Assembly (NCBI RefSeq): GCF_000310185.1
Contig: NZ_AMXD01000001.1
Location: 1 to 64,000, forward strand
Source: Thauera aminoaromatica S2
GTDB taxonomy: Bacteria; Pseudomonadota; Gammaproteobacteria; Burkholderiales; Rhodocyclaceae
Direction: 5' to 3'
DNA length: 64,000 nt
Shown here one piece after another: positions 33,094 through 42,224 of the stretch; the first letter of the stretch is position 1, and each line of letters starts with the position of its first letter. Both the position numbers and the translations under genes were made by a program. A model generated the notes under the pieces. That model was not told where the DNA came from. It saw only the letters and a list, made by a program, of their open reading frames with translations, and did no database searches.

Positions 33094-34545
33094 CTAGAGA
33101 ATGGGGGTGAACAGACGGGCCACCCCGTCGCGCAAGCGGATGGCCAGCGGGTGGGCGCGCAACGCCTTCGCCGATATCTCGCCCGACGCATCACGAGCGG
33201 CATCAAAAAGGGATTCCAGCCGCGTAGACAACACGGTGTCGTACACCTCCACATTGAACTCGAAGTTGAGGCGCAAACTGCGCGCATCCCAATTGGCCGA
33301 ACCCAGGCAGCACCACGCTCCGTCTACCAGCATCAGCTTGCTGTGGTCGAACGGGCCCGGCCGTTCGAAGATGCGCACACCGTGCTCCAGCACCTGCCAG
33401 TAGTGGGCGCGTGCGGCCCATTGCACCGTGGGATGGTCGCCGTTTGCGGGCGTCAGCACGTCGATACGCACGCCGCGCAACGCGGCCGTGCTTAGCGCCG
33501 CGATCATCGGCTGATCGGGCACGAAGTAAGGTGTCCAGATGCGCACCGAATGCTTCGCCGCGCTCAAAGCGCCCATGAAGGTCCAGCGCAGCCGGTCCAG
33601 GGCCTCATCGGGACCGGCCTCGATGCCGCGCGCCCAAGAGGTTCCTTGCTCATCAGCCGTTGCGGGCGGTTCGCCCCAGAGACCCTCGTTGAGCCGCTCG
33701 CCCGTGGTATCGCACCAATCGTCGGTGAAGCACCGCATCAGATGCGCAACCACCGGCCCGCGCAGACGAAAGTGCAAATCGTGACAGGCCCGGCCCGGCG
33801 CATCGGGCCGCCAATACGGGCTGAAGATGTTCATGCCGCCGGTGAAACCCGTCTCGCCATCGATCACCAGCAGCTTGCGGTGATTGCGCAGATGCGCGGC
33901 ATGCAGGCGCGCGGGAATCAACGTCGGGTTGAACGTCGCCGCCGGAACGCCGGCGCGCTGCAAGGCGCGGTAGGCGCTGCGGGGCGTCCAGCGGGCATAC
34001 ACGTCGTCGATCAGCACCCGCACTTGCACGCCGCGCTCATGAGCCCGGCGCAGCGCATCGACGAACTGCGCCCCGATGCCTTGGCTGTCGAAGATGTACG
34101 AGGCCAAGGCGACGCTGTACCGCGCCGATTCGATGGCGGCGAGCATGGCCGGGTAGGCCTGCTCGCCATCGACAAGCGGCTCGATGCGGTTGCCGCCGGT
34201 CAGCGACTGGCCGGTGGCGCGTCCCACCAGGTGGGCCAGACCGGCAAGCGGCGGCGATACAGCCTCGGGCATCGTGGGCGAGAGGTCCTGCCGAACAGCA
34301 GGATCTGCCCCCGGGAAGAGCCGCCGCGCCCGCCGCTGGTAACGGTTGATGCCGAACAGCCCATACAGCAGCGAACCGCCCAGCGGCAACAAGGCGATCA
34401 GCAGTACCCACAGCGTGGCCGATCGAGGGTCACGCTTGTAGATGACCGCGTGCCCCGCTGTGGGGATAGCGACCGCCAGCGACACGAGGGTGGCTGCCCA
34501 TGTCAGCCCGTTGGGGTCGGGCACGACAGCCTCCCCATGACTCAA
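33094..34545 (-). CDS. Cardiolipin synthase-like phospholipase D family protein
   Basis: 483 residues. Two N-terminal membrane helices (WAATLVSLAVAIPTAGHAVIY and LWVLLIALLPLGGSLLYGLFG) as in bacterial cardiolipin synthases, then two PLD half-sites: HLRNHRKLLVIDGETGFTGGMN and PFDHSKLMLVDGAWCCLGSANWD (HxK(x)4D with following G/S-N). Catalyses phosphatidyl transfer to form cardiolipin, or a related phospholipase reaction. It starts with TTG at 34545 overlapping the clpG stop (TTGA), so translation depends on clpG. It lies between clpG and ftsH, which favours a membrane-repair role in heat stress (inference). Confidence 0.88.
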   Translation of the reverse strand: MSHGEAVVPDPNGLTWAATLVSLAVAIPTAGHAVIYKRDPRSATLWVLLIALLPLGGSLLYGLFGINRYQRRARRLFPGADPAVRQDLSPTMPEAVSPPLAGLAHLVGRATGQSLTGGNRIEPLVDGEQAYPAMLAAIESARYSVALASYIFDSQGIGAQFVDALRRAHERGVQVRVLIDDVYARWTPRSAYRALQRAGVPAATFNPTLIPARLHAAHLRNHRKLLVIDGETGFTGGMNIFSPYWRPDAPGRACHDLHFRLRGPVVAHLMRCFTDDWCDTTGERLNEGLWGEPPATADEQGTSWARGIEAGPDEALDRLRWTFMGALSAAKHSVRIWTPYFVPDQPMIAALSTAALRGVRIDVLTPANGDHPTVQWAARAHYWQVLEHGVRIFERPGPFDHSKLMLVDGAWCCLGSANWDARSLRLNFEFNVEVYDTVLSTRLESLFDAARDASGEISAKALRAHPLAIRLRDGVARLFTPIL

Positions 34546-37391
34546 GATTCGCCGCCCGCTGACTTCTTCTTGCGCGCAGGCTTGCTCGCGTCGCTAGGCG
34601 GCGTCTCGGCCGCGTTCGCGGCATCGGGCTTCTCAGGCTCGGCCGGCTTCGCGGGTGGCTCCTGGCGCTCGAAGACCACCCGTTCGGCCTTGTCGTCCCA
34701 GCGGGCGCTGGCGTGATCGGCCTTGCCGATACCGCCACCCAGCATCTCGCGCGCCAGTGCCGTCTCCAGCTCGCTGCGGATCAGCCGCTTGAGCTCACGC
34801 GCGCCGAACTCGGGCTTGTAGCCTTCCTCCGCGAAGTGATCGATCAAGGTCTGATCGAAGGTCAGCGTCACGCCCTGGCTGGCGGCGTTGCGGGCCACAC
34901 GATCGAGCTGCAGGCCGACGATATGGCGGATCTCCTCCTTGCCCAGCGCATGGAAGACGATGATTTCGTCTATGCGGTTGAGGAACTCGGGGCGGAAGTG
35001 TCCGCGCAGCACGTCCATCACCTCGAACTTGGTCTTCTCGTATTCCTCGCCGGCGGCGCCACGGGCCTTCAGCCGACGCTGGATGATGTCCGAGCCCAAG
35101 TTCGAGGTGGCGATGATGATGGTATTGGTGAAATCCACCACCCGGCCCTTGCCGTCGGTGAGCCGCCCGTCGTCGAATACCTGCAACAGGATGTTGTAGA
35201 CGTCGGGGTGCGCTTTTTCGATCTCATCGAGCAACAACACGCTGTAGGGTTTGCGCCGCACTTTCTCGGTGAGCTGCCCCCCCTCGTCATAGCCCACATA
35301 GCCCGGAGGCGCGCCCACCAGGCGTGCCACGGTATGGCGTTCACCGTACTCGGACATGTCGATGCGCAGCAGCGCACCTTCATCGCCATAGATCGACTCG
35401 GCCAGCGCCTTGGCGAGTTCGGTCTTGCCCACACCCGTCGGCCCGAGGAACAGGAAGGTGGCCACTGGCTTGCCGCCTTCGCGCAGGCCCGCGCGCGCCA
35501 GACGCACGGCATCGGCCACCGCGCGCACCGCTTCGTCCTGGCCCACCAGGCGCTCGTGCAGCCGCTGCTCCAGATGCAGCAGCTTCTCGCGTTCTTCCAC
35601 CGTCAGCTCGTTGACCGGAATGCCGGTCAGGCGCGAGACGATCTGCGCGACATGCTCGGCCTTGACTTCGGCGCTGCCCGAGGCGCGCTCGCGTTCCCAT
35701 TCCTCGACAAGCTTCTTGAGTTCGGCCTCTTTGGCCTCGATGCGCTTACCCAGCTCGGCGGCCTTGTCGTACTGCTTGCGCGAGGCCATGTAGTCCTGCT
35801 CACGCCGCAGCTGGTGCAGTTCGGACTCCAGCTCTTGCACCGCCACCGGGCGGGCCGTGGCCGACAGCTTCACGCGTGCGGCCGCCTGGTCGAGCAGGTC
35901 GATGGCCTTGTCAGGCAAAAAGCGCGCGGTGATGTAGCGGTCCGACAACTCGGCGGCGGCGATGATCGCATCCTCGGTGATGCTGACCTTGTGGTGCGCC
36001 TCGAAGGTGTCGCGCAGGCCGCGCAGGATCATCATGGTCTGCGCTACCGTCGGCTCGGGCACCATCACCGGCTGGAAGCGACGCTCCAGCGCGGCGTCCT
36101 TCTCGATGTACTTCTGATACTCGTTGAGCGTGGTGGCGCCGATCAGGTTCAGTTCGCCGCGCGCCATCATCGGCTTGAACACGTTGGCCACGTCCAGCCC
36201 GCCTTCGCCGCCACCCTGGCCTGCACCGACGATGGTGTGCACCTCGTCGATGAAGAGAATCAGGTCGCCCTGGTGCTCGGTCACTTCCTTGAGCACCTTC
36301 TGCACGCGCTCCTCGAACTCGCCGCGGTACTTGGCGCCTGCCACCATGGCGTTGATGTTGAGTTCGACCAGACGCTTGTCGCGCAGCGTCTCGGGCACTT
36401 CGCCGGCGACCATCCGCTGCGCCAGTCCTTCGACAATGGCGGTCTTGCCGACGCCGGGCTCACCGATCAACACCGGGTTGTTTTTCTTGCGCCGGGCCAG
36501 CACCTCGATGGTGGTCTCGATCTCCTGCGCACGGCCGATGACTGGATCGAGTTTGCCCTCGCGCGCCATCTTGGTGAGGTCGCGCGAGTATTTATCCAGC
36601 TCGGGCGTGTTGGTCGGCGTCTCGGCGCGGCCATCCTCGGCCCCTTTGCCGACCACCTTGCTTACCTGCTGGCGCAGCGCTTGCGGCGTGAGGCCGTAAC
36701 GGCGCAGCAGGTTGGCCGCCAAACCTTCGCCTTCCTCGGCGAGCCCGATCAGGAAATGCTCCGGCCCGACATAAGAGTGGCCGAGTTCGTTGGAGGCCAC
36801 GAAAGCACGGCTGAGCGCGTCCTTGACCCGGGGCGACACGCCGATCTCGCCCTCGAACGGCTTGTCGCCGCGCTTGGCTTCGGATTCGATCTGTCGCTTG
36901 AGGTCATCGACCTTGATCTTGAACTGCCCCAGGATGGTCTTCACCACGTCGCTGTCGGCGAGCGCCAACAGCAGGTGTTCGGTATCGACTTCGGGGCGGC
37001 CAAATTCGGCGGCATGTTTGGCGGCCTCCTGCAACAAAGCCTCGGACTGTTCGCTGATGCGGCTGGCGAGCCCACTGCCGCGCCGGCGCGTTGTACCCGT
37101 AGCAGCCGGGGCGGGTTCGCCGAACGAGGCATCGACCACCTCGTCGGTATCGGCCGCCATGGACGGCGAATCGTCACCGATGCGGAAGAAGTCGCTGCCG
37201 AGGAAGTCTTCGAACAAGCCGCTGCGCGAGCCAAACAAGGCTTCCAGCGGCGAGACGGTGCGCTTTTGCTGGCGCACCAGTTGGCTATAGTGATCGTCAC
37301 ACAACAGCATGGTGCTGTGACGACCATTGAGATTGGCTTCCACCCGCACCGTGGCGGGCTGGCCGCAGACCTGGCATTGTTTTCTGGCCAT
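34542..37391 (-). CDS. clpG: ClpG/ClpK stand-alone AAA+ disaggregase
   Basis: 949 residues, the length of ClpK. N-terminal zinc-binding segment (C6, C9, C31, H34), linker, Clp-N repeats (about 110-250), AAA-1 with Walker A GEPGVGKT (310-317) and Walker B LILFIDE (377-383), a short middle region ([20 protein letters not shown], about 525-575), AAA-2 with Walker A GPTGVGKT (650-657), and a charged C-terminal extension (about 900-949). No ClpP-binding IGF loop is apparent. ClpG-type proteins resolve heat aggregates without DnaK and give strong thermotolerance. AGGAG precedes the ATG. The central enzyme of the locus. Confidence 0.96.
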   Translation of the reverse strand: MARKQCQVCGQPATVRVEANLNGRHSTMLLCDDHYSQLVRQQKRTVSPLEALFGSRSGLFEDFLGSDFFRIGDDSPSMAADTDEVVDASFGEPAPAATGTTRRRGSGLASRISEQSEALLQEAAKHAAEFGRPEVDTEHLLLALADSDVVKTILGQFKIKVDDLKRQIESEAKRGDKPFEGEIGVSPRVKDALSRAFVASNELGHSYVGPEHFLIGLAEEGEGLAANLLRRYGLTPQALRQQVSKVVGKGAEDGRAETPTNTPELDKYSRDLTKMAREGKLDPVIGRAQEIETTIEVLARRKKNNPVLIGEPGVGKTAIVEGLAQRMVAGEVPETLRDKRLVELNINAMVAGAKYRGEFEERVQKVLKEVTEHQGDLILFIDEVHTIVGAGQGGGEGGLDVANVFKPMMARGELNLIGATTLNEYQKYIEKDAALERRFQPVMVPEPTVAQTMMILRGLRDTFEAHHKVSITEDAIIAAAELSDRYITARFLPDKAIDLLDQAAARVKLSATARPVAVQELESELHQLRREQDYMASRKQYDKAAELGKRIEAKEAELKKLVEEWERERASGSAEVKAEHVAQIVSRLTGIPVNELTVEEREKLLHLEQRLHERLVGQDEAVRAVADAVRLARAGLREGGKPVATFLFLGPTGVGKTELAKALAESIYGDEGALLRIDMSEYGERHTVARLVGAPPGYVGYDEGGQLTEKVRRKPYSVLLLDEIEKAHPDVYNILLQVFDDGRLTDGKGRVVDFTNTIIIATSNLGSDIIQRRLKARGAAGEEYEKTKFEVMDVLRGHFRPEFLNRIDEIIVFHALGKEEIRHIVGLQLDRVARNAASQGVTLTFDQTLIDHFAEEGYKPEFGARELKRLIRSELETALAREMLGGGIGKADHASARWDDKAERVVFERQEPPAKPAEPEKPDAANAAETPPSDASKPARKKKSAGGES

Positions 37392-37483
37392 GCTGATGCT
37401 CCTGTAAAGATTGATTTGACGAGGCGCCACCGATCACGGCGCCTCATCCTTTTGTGGTTTTGAGAAAAGCGAGCCGACCAGCG

Positions 37484-38053
37484 TCAGCCGTTGATCGGGA
37501 TCGAGCGGCCCTGCTTGGGCGCACTGGCCTCGCGCTTTTCCATCGTGATCGTGAGCACGCCGTTCTTGAAAGCGGCCTTGATCGTGTTCTGGTTGGCATC
37601 GGCCGGCAGGTTCAGAGCGCGCTGAAAGCTGCCGTAGGAGCGCTCCACCCGGTGGAAACCGCCGTCATTCATTTCCTGCTCCTGACGCTTTTCACCGCGC
37701 ACCAGGAGCACGTCGTTGTCGAGCGTGATCTGGATGTCTTTTTCCTCGACGCCGGGTACTTCCAGGGCGATCTTGTACTGCTTGTCGGTCTCCTGGATGT
37801 CCAGCGCCGGCTTCAGCAGGCCCGGCCAGTCCGACGGCCAGCGTGGCATGGCCAGCGTCGGGAAACCGAAGCCTCGAAACGTGTCGTCGAACAGGCGGTC
37901 GATCTCGCGGTGCAATTGCAAGATGGGACTGACGGGCCCACCCGCCACCGGCAGGTCATTGCGCTGCACCGGCAGCGAGGCAGTGCTCTGTTGTTCTTCC
38001 TGCTCCTTCTTGAACCAGTTCCAGGGAGCCAATTTCTTGAAATCAATGTCCAT
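37484..38053 (-). CDS. hsp20: Small heat-shock protein Hsp20
   Basis: 189 residues. A long N-terminal arm (MDIDFKKLAPWNWFKKEQEE) precedes the alpha-crystallin domain: PALDIQETDKQYKIALEVPG, VEEKDIQITLDNDVLLVRGEK, FHRVERSYGSFQRALNLPAD, and a C-terminal tail RSIPING with the I-x-I/V-type anchor. An ATP-independent holdase keeping unfolded proteins available for ClpG. 92 bp upstream of clpG on the same strand; first structural gene of the cargo. Confidence 0.94.
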   Translation of the reverse strand: MDIDFKKLAPWNWFKKEQEEQQSTASLPVQRNDLPVAGGPVSPILQLHREIDRLFDDTFRGFGFPTLAMPRWPSDWPGLLKPALDIQETDKQYKIALEVPGVEEKDIQITLDNDVLLVRGEKRQEQEMNDGGFHRVERSYGSFQRALNLPADANQNTIKAAFKNGVLTITMEKREASAPKQGRSIPING

Positions 38054-38088
38054 GTCACACCTCCAGAGGAAAAATTGAAGAATCTCGC

Positions 38089-38370
38089 TCACTCCGCTTG
38101 CCTGCGGCTATGGATAGCGCGCCCAGGCAACACGGGATGTTTCGCTGACTTCGGCTGGTCATCTGTACGTATCACCTCCTTCTTTCTGCCTGCTTGGGTC
38201 TGATCATTGATCCATCGATCGATTTCACTTTGACGAAACCGCCACGTCCCGCCGACCTTGAAGGCCGGAATCTCCCCGTGCGAGGCGAGCCGGTAACGCA
38301 TCCGCTTGCCGACTTTCAAGTAGGCAGCCAACTCGTCGAGTGTGAAGATCGCCTGCTGGCGCGCTGTCAT
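38089..38370 (-). CDS. Excisionase/MerR-like helix-turn-helix protein at the head of the stress locus
   Basis: 93 residues from the ATG at 38370. A DNA-binding module FTLDELAAYLKVGKRMRYRLASHGEIPAFKVGGTWRFRQSEIDRWI is the AlpA/excisionase-like (HTH_17) fold; the tail is basic and polar. It corresponds to the small first ORF of the heat-resistance locus, upstream of hsp20 by 35 bp. A palindrome 47 bp upstream is a candidate operator, so it may regulate the locus; autoregulation is inferred. Confidence 0.85.
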   Translation of the reverse strand: MTARQQAIFTLDELAAYLKVGKRMRYRLASHGEIPAFKVGGTWRFRQSEIDRWINDQTQAGRKKEVIRTDDQPKSAKHPVLPGRAIHSRRQAE

Positions 38371-38416
38371 ACCACCCCACAAGTTCCGTCGTCACGCGGC
38401 CTCGCCTGAGGAAATT

Positions 38417-38434
38417 CTTGCAAGACGTTGCAAG
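38417..38434. promoter_or_regulatory. Palindromic operator candidate upstream of the stress locus
   Basis: CTTGCAA-GACG-TTGCAAG, a perfect 7-4-7 inverted repeat, 47 bp upstream of the HTH gene. On the minus strand a weak promoter-like pair TTGAAT-N16-CAATAT lies just before it. No gene is seen in 38371-38592. Confidence 0.5.
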
Positions 38435-38592
38435 ATATTGCGCCTAACATGCCGAAATTCAAGAGTCAACATCCAGCGATCTGCTGGCCGATTGATGTGA
38501 CTCAATCGTAAGCAGCGAGGAAACAAATGTTGGCTGCCGCCGCGATGGTGCTCCCCAAGTCGTCAATCTGTAGCCATGTGAAGGGGAAGTCC

Positions 38593-38965
38593 ATGAACGA
38601 GATTGCGCGAGTCGGGGTGGATCTGGCTAAGCGGGTTATCTAGGTGCATGCGGTGGATGCGCGCGTGGTGGTTGCCAAGGCGCTGGCCGCTGACAAGTTT
38701 GCGGCCCGGTGCGCGCAGTTGCCTCCCGGCTGCCTGGTGGCCCTGGAGGCCTGCGGCGGTGCGCATCACTGGGCACGCAAGCTGCGCGGCTATGGGCTGG
38801 ATGCGCGGCTGATCGCAGGCCACTTCGTCACGCCCTACCGCATGGCCGGCAAGGGACGCAAGAACGATTCGGCCGATGGGCAACCCGCCCGCACATGCGC
38901 TTCGTGCCGGTGAAGACGCCGGCGCAGACGCTGCTGACCACCCATCAGCTGCGCAAACCTCCCGA
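38593..38965 (+). pseudogene. IS110-family transposase remnant
   Basis: MNEIARVGVDLAKRVI is followed by a TAG (38641) and then VHAVDARVVVAKALAADKF, GCLVALEACGGAHHWARKL and GHFVTPYRMAGKGRKNDSAD, the N-terminal RuvC-like domain of IS110 transposases. After KNDSADG the frame shifts (MRFVPVKTPAQTLLTTHQLR in another frame), with codons missing. Only the 5' third remains. A relic of an insertion next to the cargo. Confidence 0.85.
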
Positions 38966-39002
38966 TTCACTCACGCAGCTGATTCCTGCTTGCCTAGGGA
39001 CG

Positions 39003-39496
39003 ACCATGTAAGCCGCAGATGGTCGGAGTCCTTTGCGACCAGCACCTACGTGAGCAGCCCGGAGGTGGGGATGCCCTTGGCGATGATCTCCGCCGGGACT
39101 GGCGCCTGGGTCAGCGTTCGGCACCTGTGCGCAGGTCCACTTGCCGCGGATGTGGCACTCTACCGTGAATACGCCCGGTGTGTTGTCCAGCTTCTCGCTG
39201 ATGCGCTTGAGCGCACAGCCGCACGCGCAGCGAGTGTTCTCGGGCTCGTGGTGGCAGTCCACGCGCGGCAGGTCCGCCGGCAAGGCGGTGCGCTTAGGCA
39301 TCGCGCCAGGCGTAGCCGGCGGCTTCTTCTTGCCCAGCAGTTCCTGGAGCTGCGCCTCAGCCGCGGCAAGGTCGGCGTCCAGAGCCTCGTCGAACAGCGC
39401 GCGTTGTTCGGCATCGAGCTGCTCGCTCTTCTTGCCGAACTTCAGGCGTCGCAGCTGGGCGATCTCGAACGAGAGCTTCGCCGTAGGCGCTGACAT
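39003..39496 (-). pseudogene. IS66-family transposase remnant
   Basis: AKLSFEIAQLRRLKFGKKSEQLDAEQRALF, EAQLQELLGKKKPP, CACGCALKRISEKLDNTPGVF and HIRGKWTCAQ are the zinc-binding N-terminal half of an IS66 TnpC. It then shifts frame to TLTQAPVPAEIIAKGIPTSG, a stop, and VLVAKDSDHLRLT. The C-terminal catalytic part is absent. It abuts the IS110 relic head to head. Confidence 0.85.
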
Positions 39497-39617
39497 GGGC
39501 GAAAAGCATCCGAGCATCACCCCCCAGGATGGCTCTCATCTCGATACAGAGGTGAATCCTCCGCACTATTCGGCTCCCTACGATGATATGGACTGATCAC
39601 ATCGGTAGGGAGAAAGC

Positions 39618-40526
39618 ATGAACTTACGCCATCTTCGCTGCTTCATCGCCGTAGCCGAGGAACTGCACTTCGGCCGGGCTGCTCGACGGCTGCACATCGA
39701 ACAGTCTCCACTGTCGCGCACGATCCGCCAGATGGAGGCGGATTTAGGGGTGCCGCTGCTCAACCGCTTGCCACGCAGTGTTCGTCTCACACCGGCGGGA
39801 CAGGTCTTCCTCGAAGAAGCCCGGCGCGTACTGCTGGCCTTCGAGCAAGCGCAGACCAAGGCACGCGCCGCAGCGAACCAGCGGAACACGCTGCGCATCG
39901 CACTATCTGGTGACATGGGGCAGGCCCGCTTGTCGGCGTTGCTTGCGCTTTGCCGCGAGGAGGCACCACAGGTCGGCATTCGGATATTTGAAACGCCACT
40001 GGCGCAGTTGGTGACTGGACTGCGCAACGACTTGTATGACGCAGGTTTTGCATTGGCTGGTGAAATGGACGCCGGCATCGTCGCCATGCCGGTGTGGCGA
40101 GACCCGCTGGTGGTGGCTTTGCCCGCCAGGCATCCGCTGCTGGCTTTCAAGGAAGTGCCGCTGGAGGAAGTGGCGAGCTATCCGCTGGTGCTGTGCGATC
40201 CCCAGGTCTGCGAAGGTTGCAGCCGGCAGCGCGAACGGCTGCTCCGCACGGTGGATGCGCAGCCGACGGTAGCCGAGTACGTCAAGACCCATTCCCTGAT
40301 GCTGGCCCTCGTGGCCGCCGGCTACGGCGTGGGCTTTTCGAGCGCGGCGCATCTGGCGGGTTGCCATCAGGCCGATGTCGTCGTGCGGCCGCTGGCCGAC
40401 GAGACCGCTTCGCTGACGACCTATCTACTGCGACCCGAAGGCGAAATCATGGAGCCGCTGCGGCAGTTCATCGACCGCGTGGAGCGTGTCGGACGCCCGC
40501 AAGGCACCGATCAACGCCCGATGTGA
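39618..40526 (+). CDS. LysR-family regulator next to the ICE regulatory block
   Basis: 302 residues, GGGAG before the ATG. The helix-turn-helix MNLRHLRCFIAVAEELHFGRAARRLHIEQSPLSRTIRQME is followed by a LysR substrate domain. It equals the LysR at 18176-19084 in length and shares its pattern. In ICEclc a LysR regulator (TciR) activates bisR; this gene lies directly upstream of a bisR-like gene in the same direction and could do that job, but TciR of ICEclc sits elsewhere, so this is a hypothesis. Confidence 0.88.
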   Translation: MNLRHLRCFIAVAEELHFGRAARRLHIEQSPLSRTIRQMEADLGVPLLNRLPRSVRLTPAGQVFLEEARRVLLAFEQAQTKARAAANQRNTLRIALSGDMGQARLSALLALCREEAPQVGIRIFETPLAQLVTGLRNDLYDAGFALAGEMDAGIVAMPVWRDPLVVALPARHPLLAFKEVPLEEVASYPLVLCDPQVCEGCSRQRERLLRTVDAQPTVAEYVKTHSLMLALVAAGYGVGFSSAAHLAGCHQADVVVRPLADETASLTTYLLRPEGEIMEPLRQFIDRVERVGRPQGTDQRPM

Positions 40527-41065
40527 CGCGGGGATTTTGGACGGTACGATTCCCTTTCGGTCTGGACCTTGACCCGCATTGCATCGGCGGCCGACCTTTT
40601 GCGTCACGGGCATGGATGGCGAATCGGGCCTATCCACCCGGCATCAAGCAAGGCACCTTCAAGCTGTCGAGGTCACAGCAGTGACGCAGAACGCATGAGC
40701 CCTTGCTGGATGCAAACCGGCTCAGCCGGAAGTCGCATTGGCGCTTTACCCCGCCCGTATTCCTACGAAAACTTTGCCCTGGTTTTCCGGTAAAGCGCAG
40801 CATCCCTTCCTGATCGAACTTGGATGCGCGGCTTTTCAGACCGTTGCGCCGGTAACAAGATTTTTCGCAGGTGCATTATGGTTGAGGTGTAGCGGGCACC
40901 GCAAGGAGGTTTGCCCCCTGCGTAACGCTCGGCGACATCGCCGCACCCAACGTCCACCACGATGCCGACCGGCTCGCGCTTCATCGGGTTCTTTGGGCAA
41001 TCGCTGCGCCCATGTGGGCCGCGCGCGCTTGCCATGTGTCGATCCGACGATGGGAAGAGCGCGAT
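40527..41065. other. Gene-free leader region upstream of the BisR-like gene
   Basis: 539 bp without a convincing gene; the bisR promoter should lie here. Its main visible structure is the inverted repeat at 40741-40798. Confidence 0.5.
40741..40798. promoter_or_regulatory. 10-bp inverted repeat with nested hairpin upstream of bisR
   Basis: GCGCTTTACC (40741-40750) and GGTAAAGCGC (40789-40798) are exact complements. Inside, GAAAAC and GTTTTC form a second stem. Lies ~270 bp upstream of the BisR-like start. Confidence 0.5.
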
Positions 41066-41824
41066 ATGCCGAAATCGAGCAGCCACGCCTTTGGCGCAAA
41101 GACGTACTACCGACCGATCGAGGCGGCCGTCCGCTGGTGCGGTCTCCTGCGCTTCGAGCAGCGTATTCTGGAAGCGCTGGAGCAGCGTGCCATGCCGGAG
41201 CCCGGCGAATTCCCGCGCTGGCCGCTGCTGCGCCTGTATGCCGAGCGCATCTTCGACGCGCTGACGCATGGCGAATTGCCCGGTGGCAAGGCCGGCATCG
41301 TGCTGGACTCGCAGCGGCCGGCGCTCGACGACCCCGAGCTGACCGTGCGCCACGTGGACTTGAAAGCGTGGATGTCGCAGTTCTACCCCGGCGATCGGCC
41401 GGGGTTTTTGTTTGACGGCATCGAACGCGCGGTGCATCCGGCGGTGAGCGTGGACACGCTCAACATTCTGCTGGCCGATCGCGAAGCAGCGAAGTCGCAA
41501 CTTGCCGAACTTGCCCTGGTGCATGAAACGCTGCGCACCGCGCACGAAGCACTGGCGAAGGAACATGCCACGCGCGCGGCCAACGACGAACAGGCGCGCG
41601 AGCCTGGCCTGCGCAGCGAGACGACTTACCTCAACATCATCGGCGGACTGCTGACGCTGCTGCTGGGCAATTCGCCGTCAGGCGCGGCCTATTCGTCGTT
41701 CCGCAGCATGGATGCCGTGGTCAGCGCGCTGATCGCACACCATGAGGGGCGGCCGGGTCTCAGCGAGCGGACGCTGTGGAGCAAGCTCGCGCAGGCGCGG
41801 CGCCACCTGGAGGCGTCGCGCTGA
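41066..41824 (+). CDS. bisR: BisR-like ICE regulator
   Basis: 252 residues from the ATG at 41066 (GGGAAGAG upstream). Begins MPKSSSHAFGAKTYYRPIEAAVRWCGLL; no classical DNA-binding motif is evident. The middle contains a coiled-coil-like stretch (ADREAAKSQLAELALVHETLRTAHEALAKEHATRAA). Length and place, just upstream of alpA-parA-shi, match BisR of ICEclc (about 251 residues), the relay activator of the alpA promoter. Assigned by synteny and length from memory, not by alignment. Confidence 0.7.
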   Translation: MPKSSSHAFGAKTYYRPIEAAVRWCGLLRFEQRILEALEQRAMPEPGEFPRWPLLRLYAERIFDALTHGELPGGKAGIVLDSQRPALDDPELTVRHVDLKAWMSQFYPGDRPGFLFDGIERAVHPAVSVDTLNILLADREAAKSQLAELALVHETLRTAHEALAKEHATRAANDEQAREPGLRSETTYLNIIGGLLTLLLGNSPSGAAYSSFRSMDAVVSALIAHHEGRPGLSERTLWSKLAQARRHLEASR

Positions 41825-41855
41825 CGACGCGGCCAGCATGATGCCGATGCGGCGC

Positions 41856-41889
41856 ACTGCAATTGCAGTCGCTGCTTCTGCAATTGCAG
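41856..41889. promoter_or_regulatory. Twin palindromes in the alpA promoter region
   Basis: ACTGCAATTGCAGT (41856-41869) and CTGCAATTGCAG (41878-41889) have centres 21 bp apart, i.e. two helical turns, between bisR and alpA. Candidate operators for BisR or AlpA. Confidence 0.7.
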
Positions 41890-41965
41890 TGATTTCGGCG
41901 ACCGCGGTGTATTGAATACGAGGCACTTTCCGAACAGCGCCAGTGAGCGTCAAGGAGTGTCTCTC

Positions 41966-42184
41966 ATGTCTTCGCAGACCACCGCGCCGGCAGTGCCGGC
42001 CGAGCACCGCATCCTGCGTCGCGCCGAAGTCGAGGCCAAAACCGGCTTCAAGCGCGCGCACATCTACAGCCTGATGAAAGAAGGCAAGTTCCCCAAGGCG
42101 CTGCGCTTGGGCGTGCGCGCCGTGGGCTGGGACTCGGAGGAGGTCGAGCAATGGATCGCCGATCGCCTCGATGAGCGCGCCTGA
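41966..42184 (+). CDS. alpA: AlpA-family DNA-binding regulator
   Basis: 72 residues, ATG at 41966 with AAGGAG 9 nt upstream. ILRRAEVEAKTGFKRAHIYSLMKEGKFPKALRLGVRAVGWDSEEVEQWI is the complete AlpA helix-turn-helix module. First gene of the ICE regulatory operon alpA-parA-shi-bisD-bisC. The ATG is preferred over an in-frame one at 41912 because of the ribosome-binding site. Confidence 0.9.
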   Translation: MSSQTTAPAVPAEHRILRRAEVEAKTGFKRAHIYSLMKEGKFPKALRLGVRAVGWDSEEVEQWIADRLDERA

Positions 42185-42224
42185 CGCTTTTCCTCGGTAC
42201 ATGCCATTCAACCGGGAGAGGCCC

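Larger units (their letters stand above)
18176..38370 (-). other. Transmissible locus of stress tolerance (TLHS/LHR) cargo
   Basis: The order HTH, sHsp20, ClpG, phospholipase D-like, FtsH, sHsp, YfdX1, YfdX2, HdeD, HPF-sigma-like, thioredoxin, KefB, PsiE, M48, DegP is the known locus of heat resistance (E. coli AW1.7, Klebsiella clpK, P. aeruginosa clone C PACGI-1). All genes read leftwards. Two members are broken here: the second sHsp and the HPF-sigma-like gene. Confidence 0.93.

Noticed and set aside
34713-37463. 916-codon plus-strand frame
   Set aside because: Antisense shadow of clpG; no motif and no ribosome-binding site.
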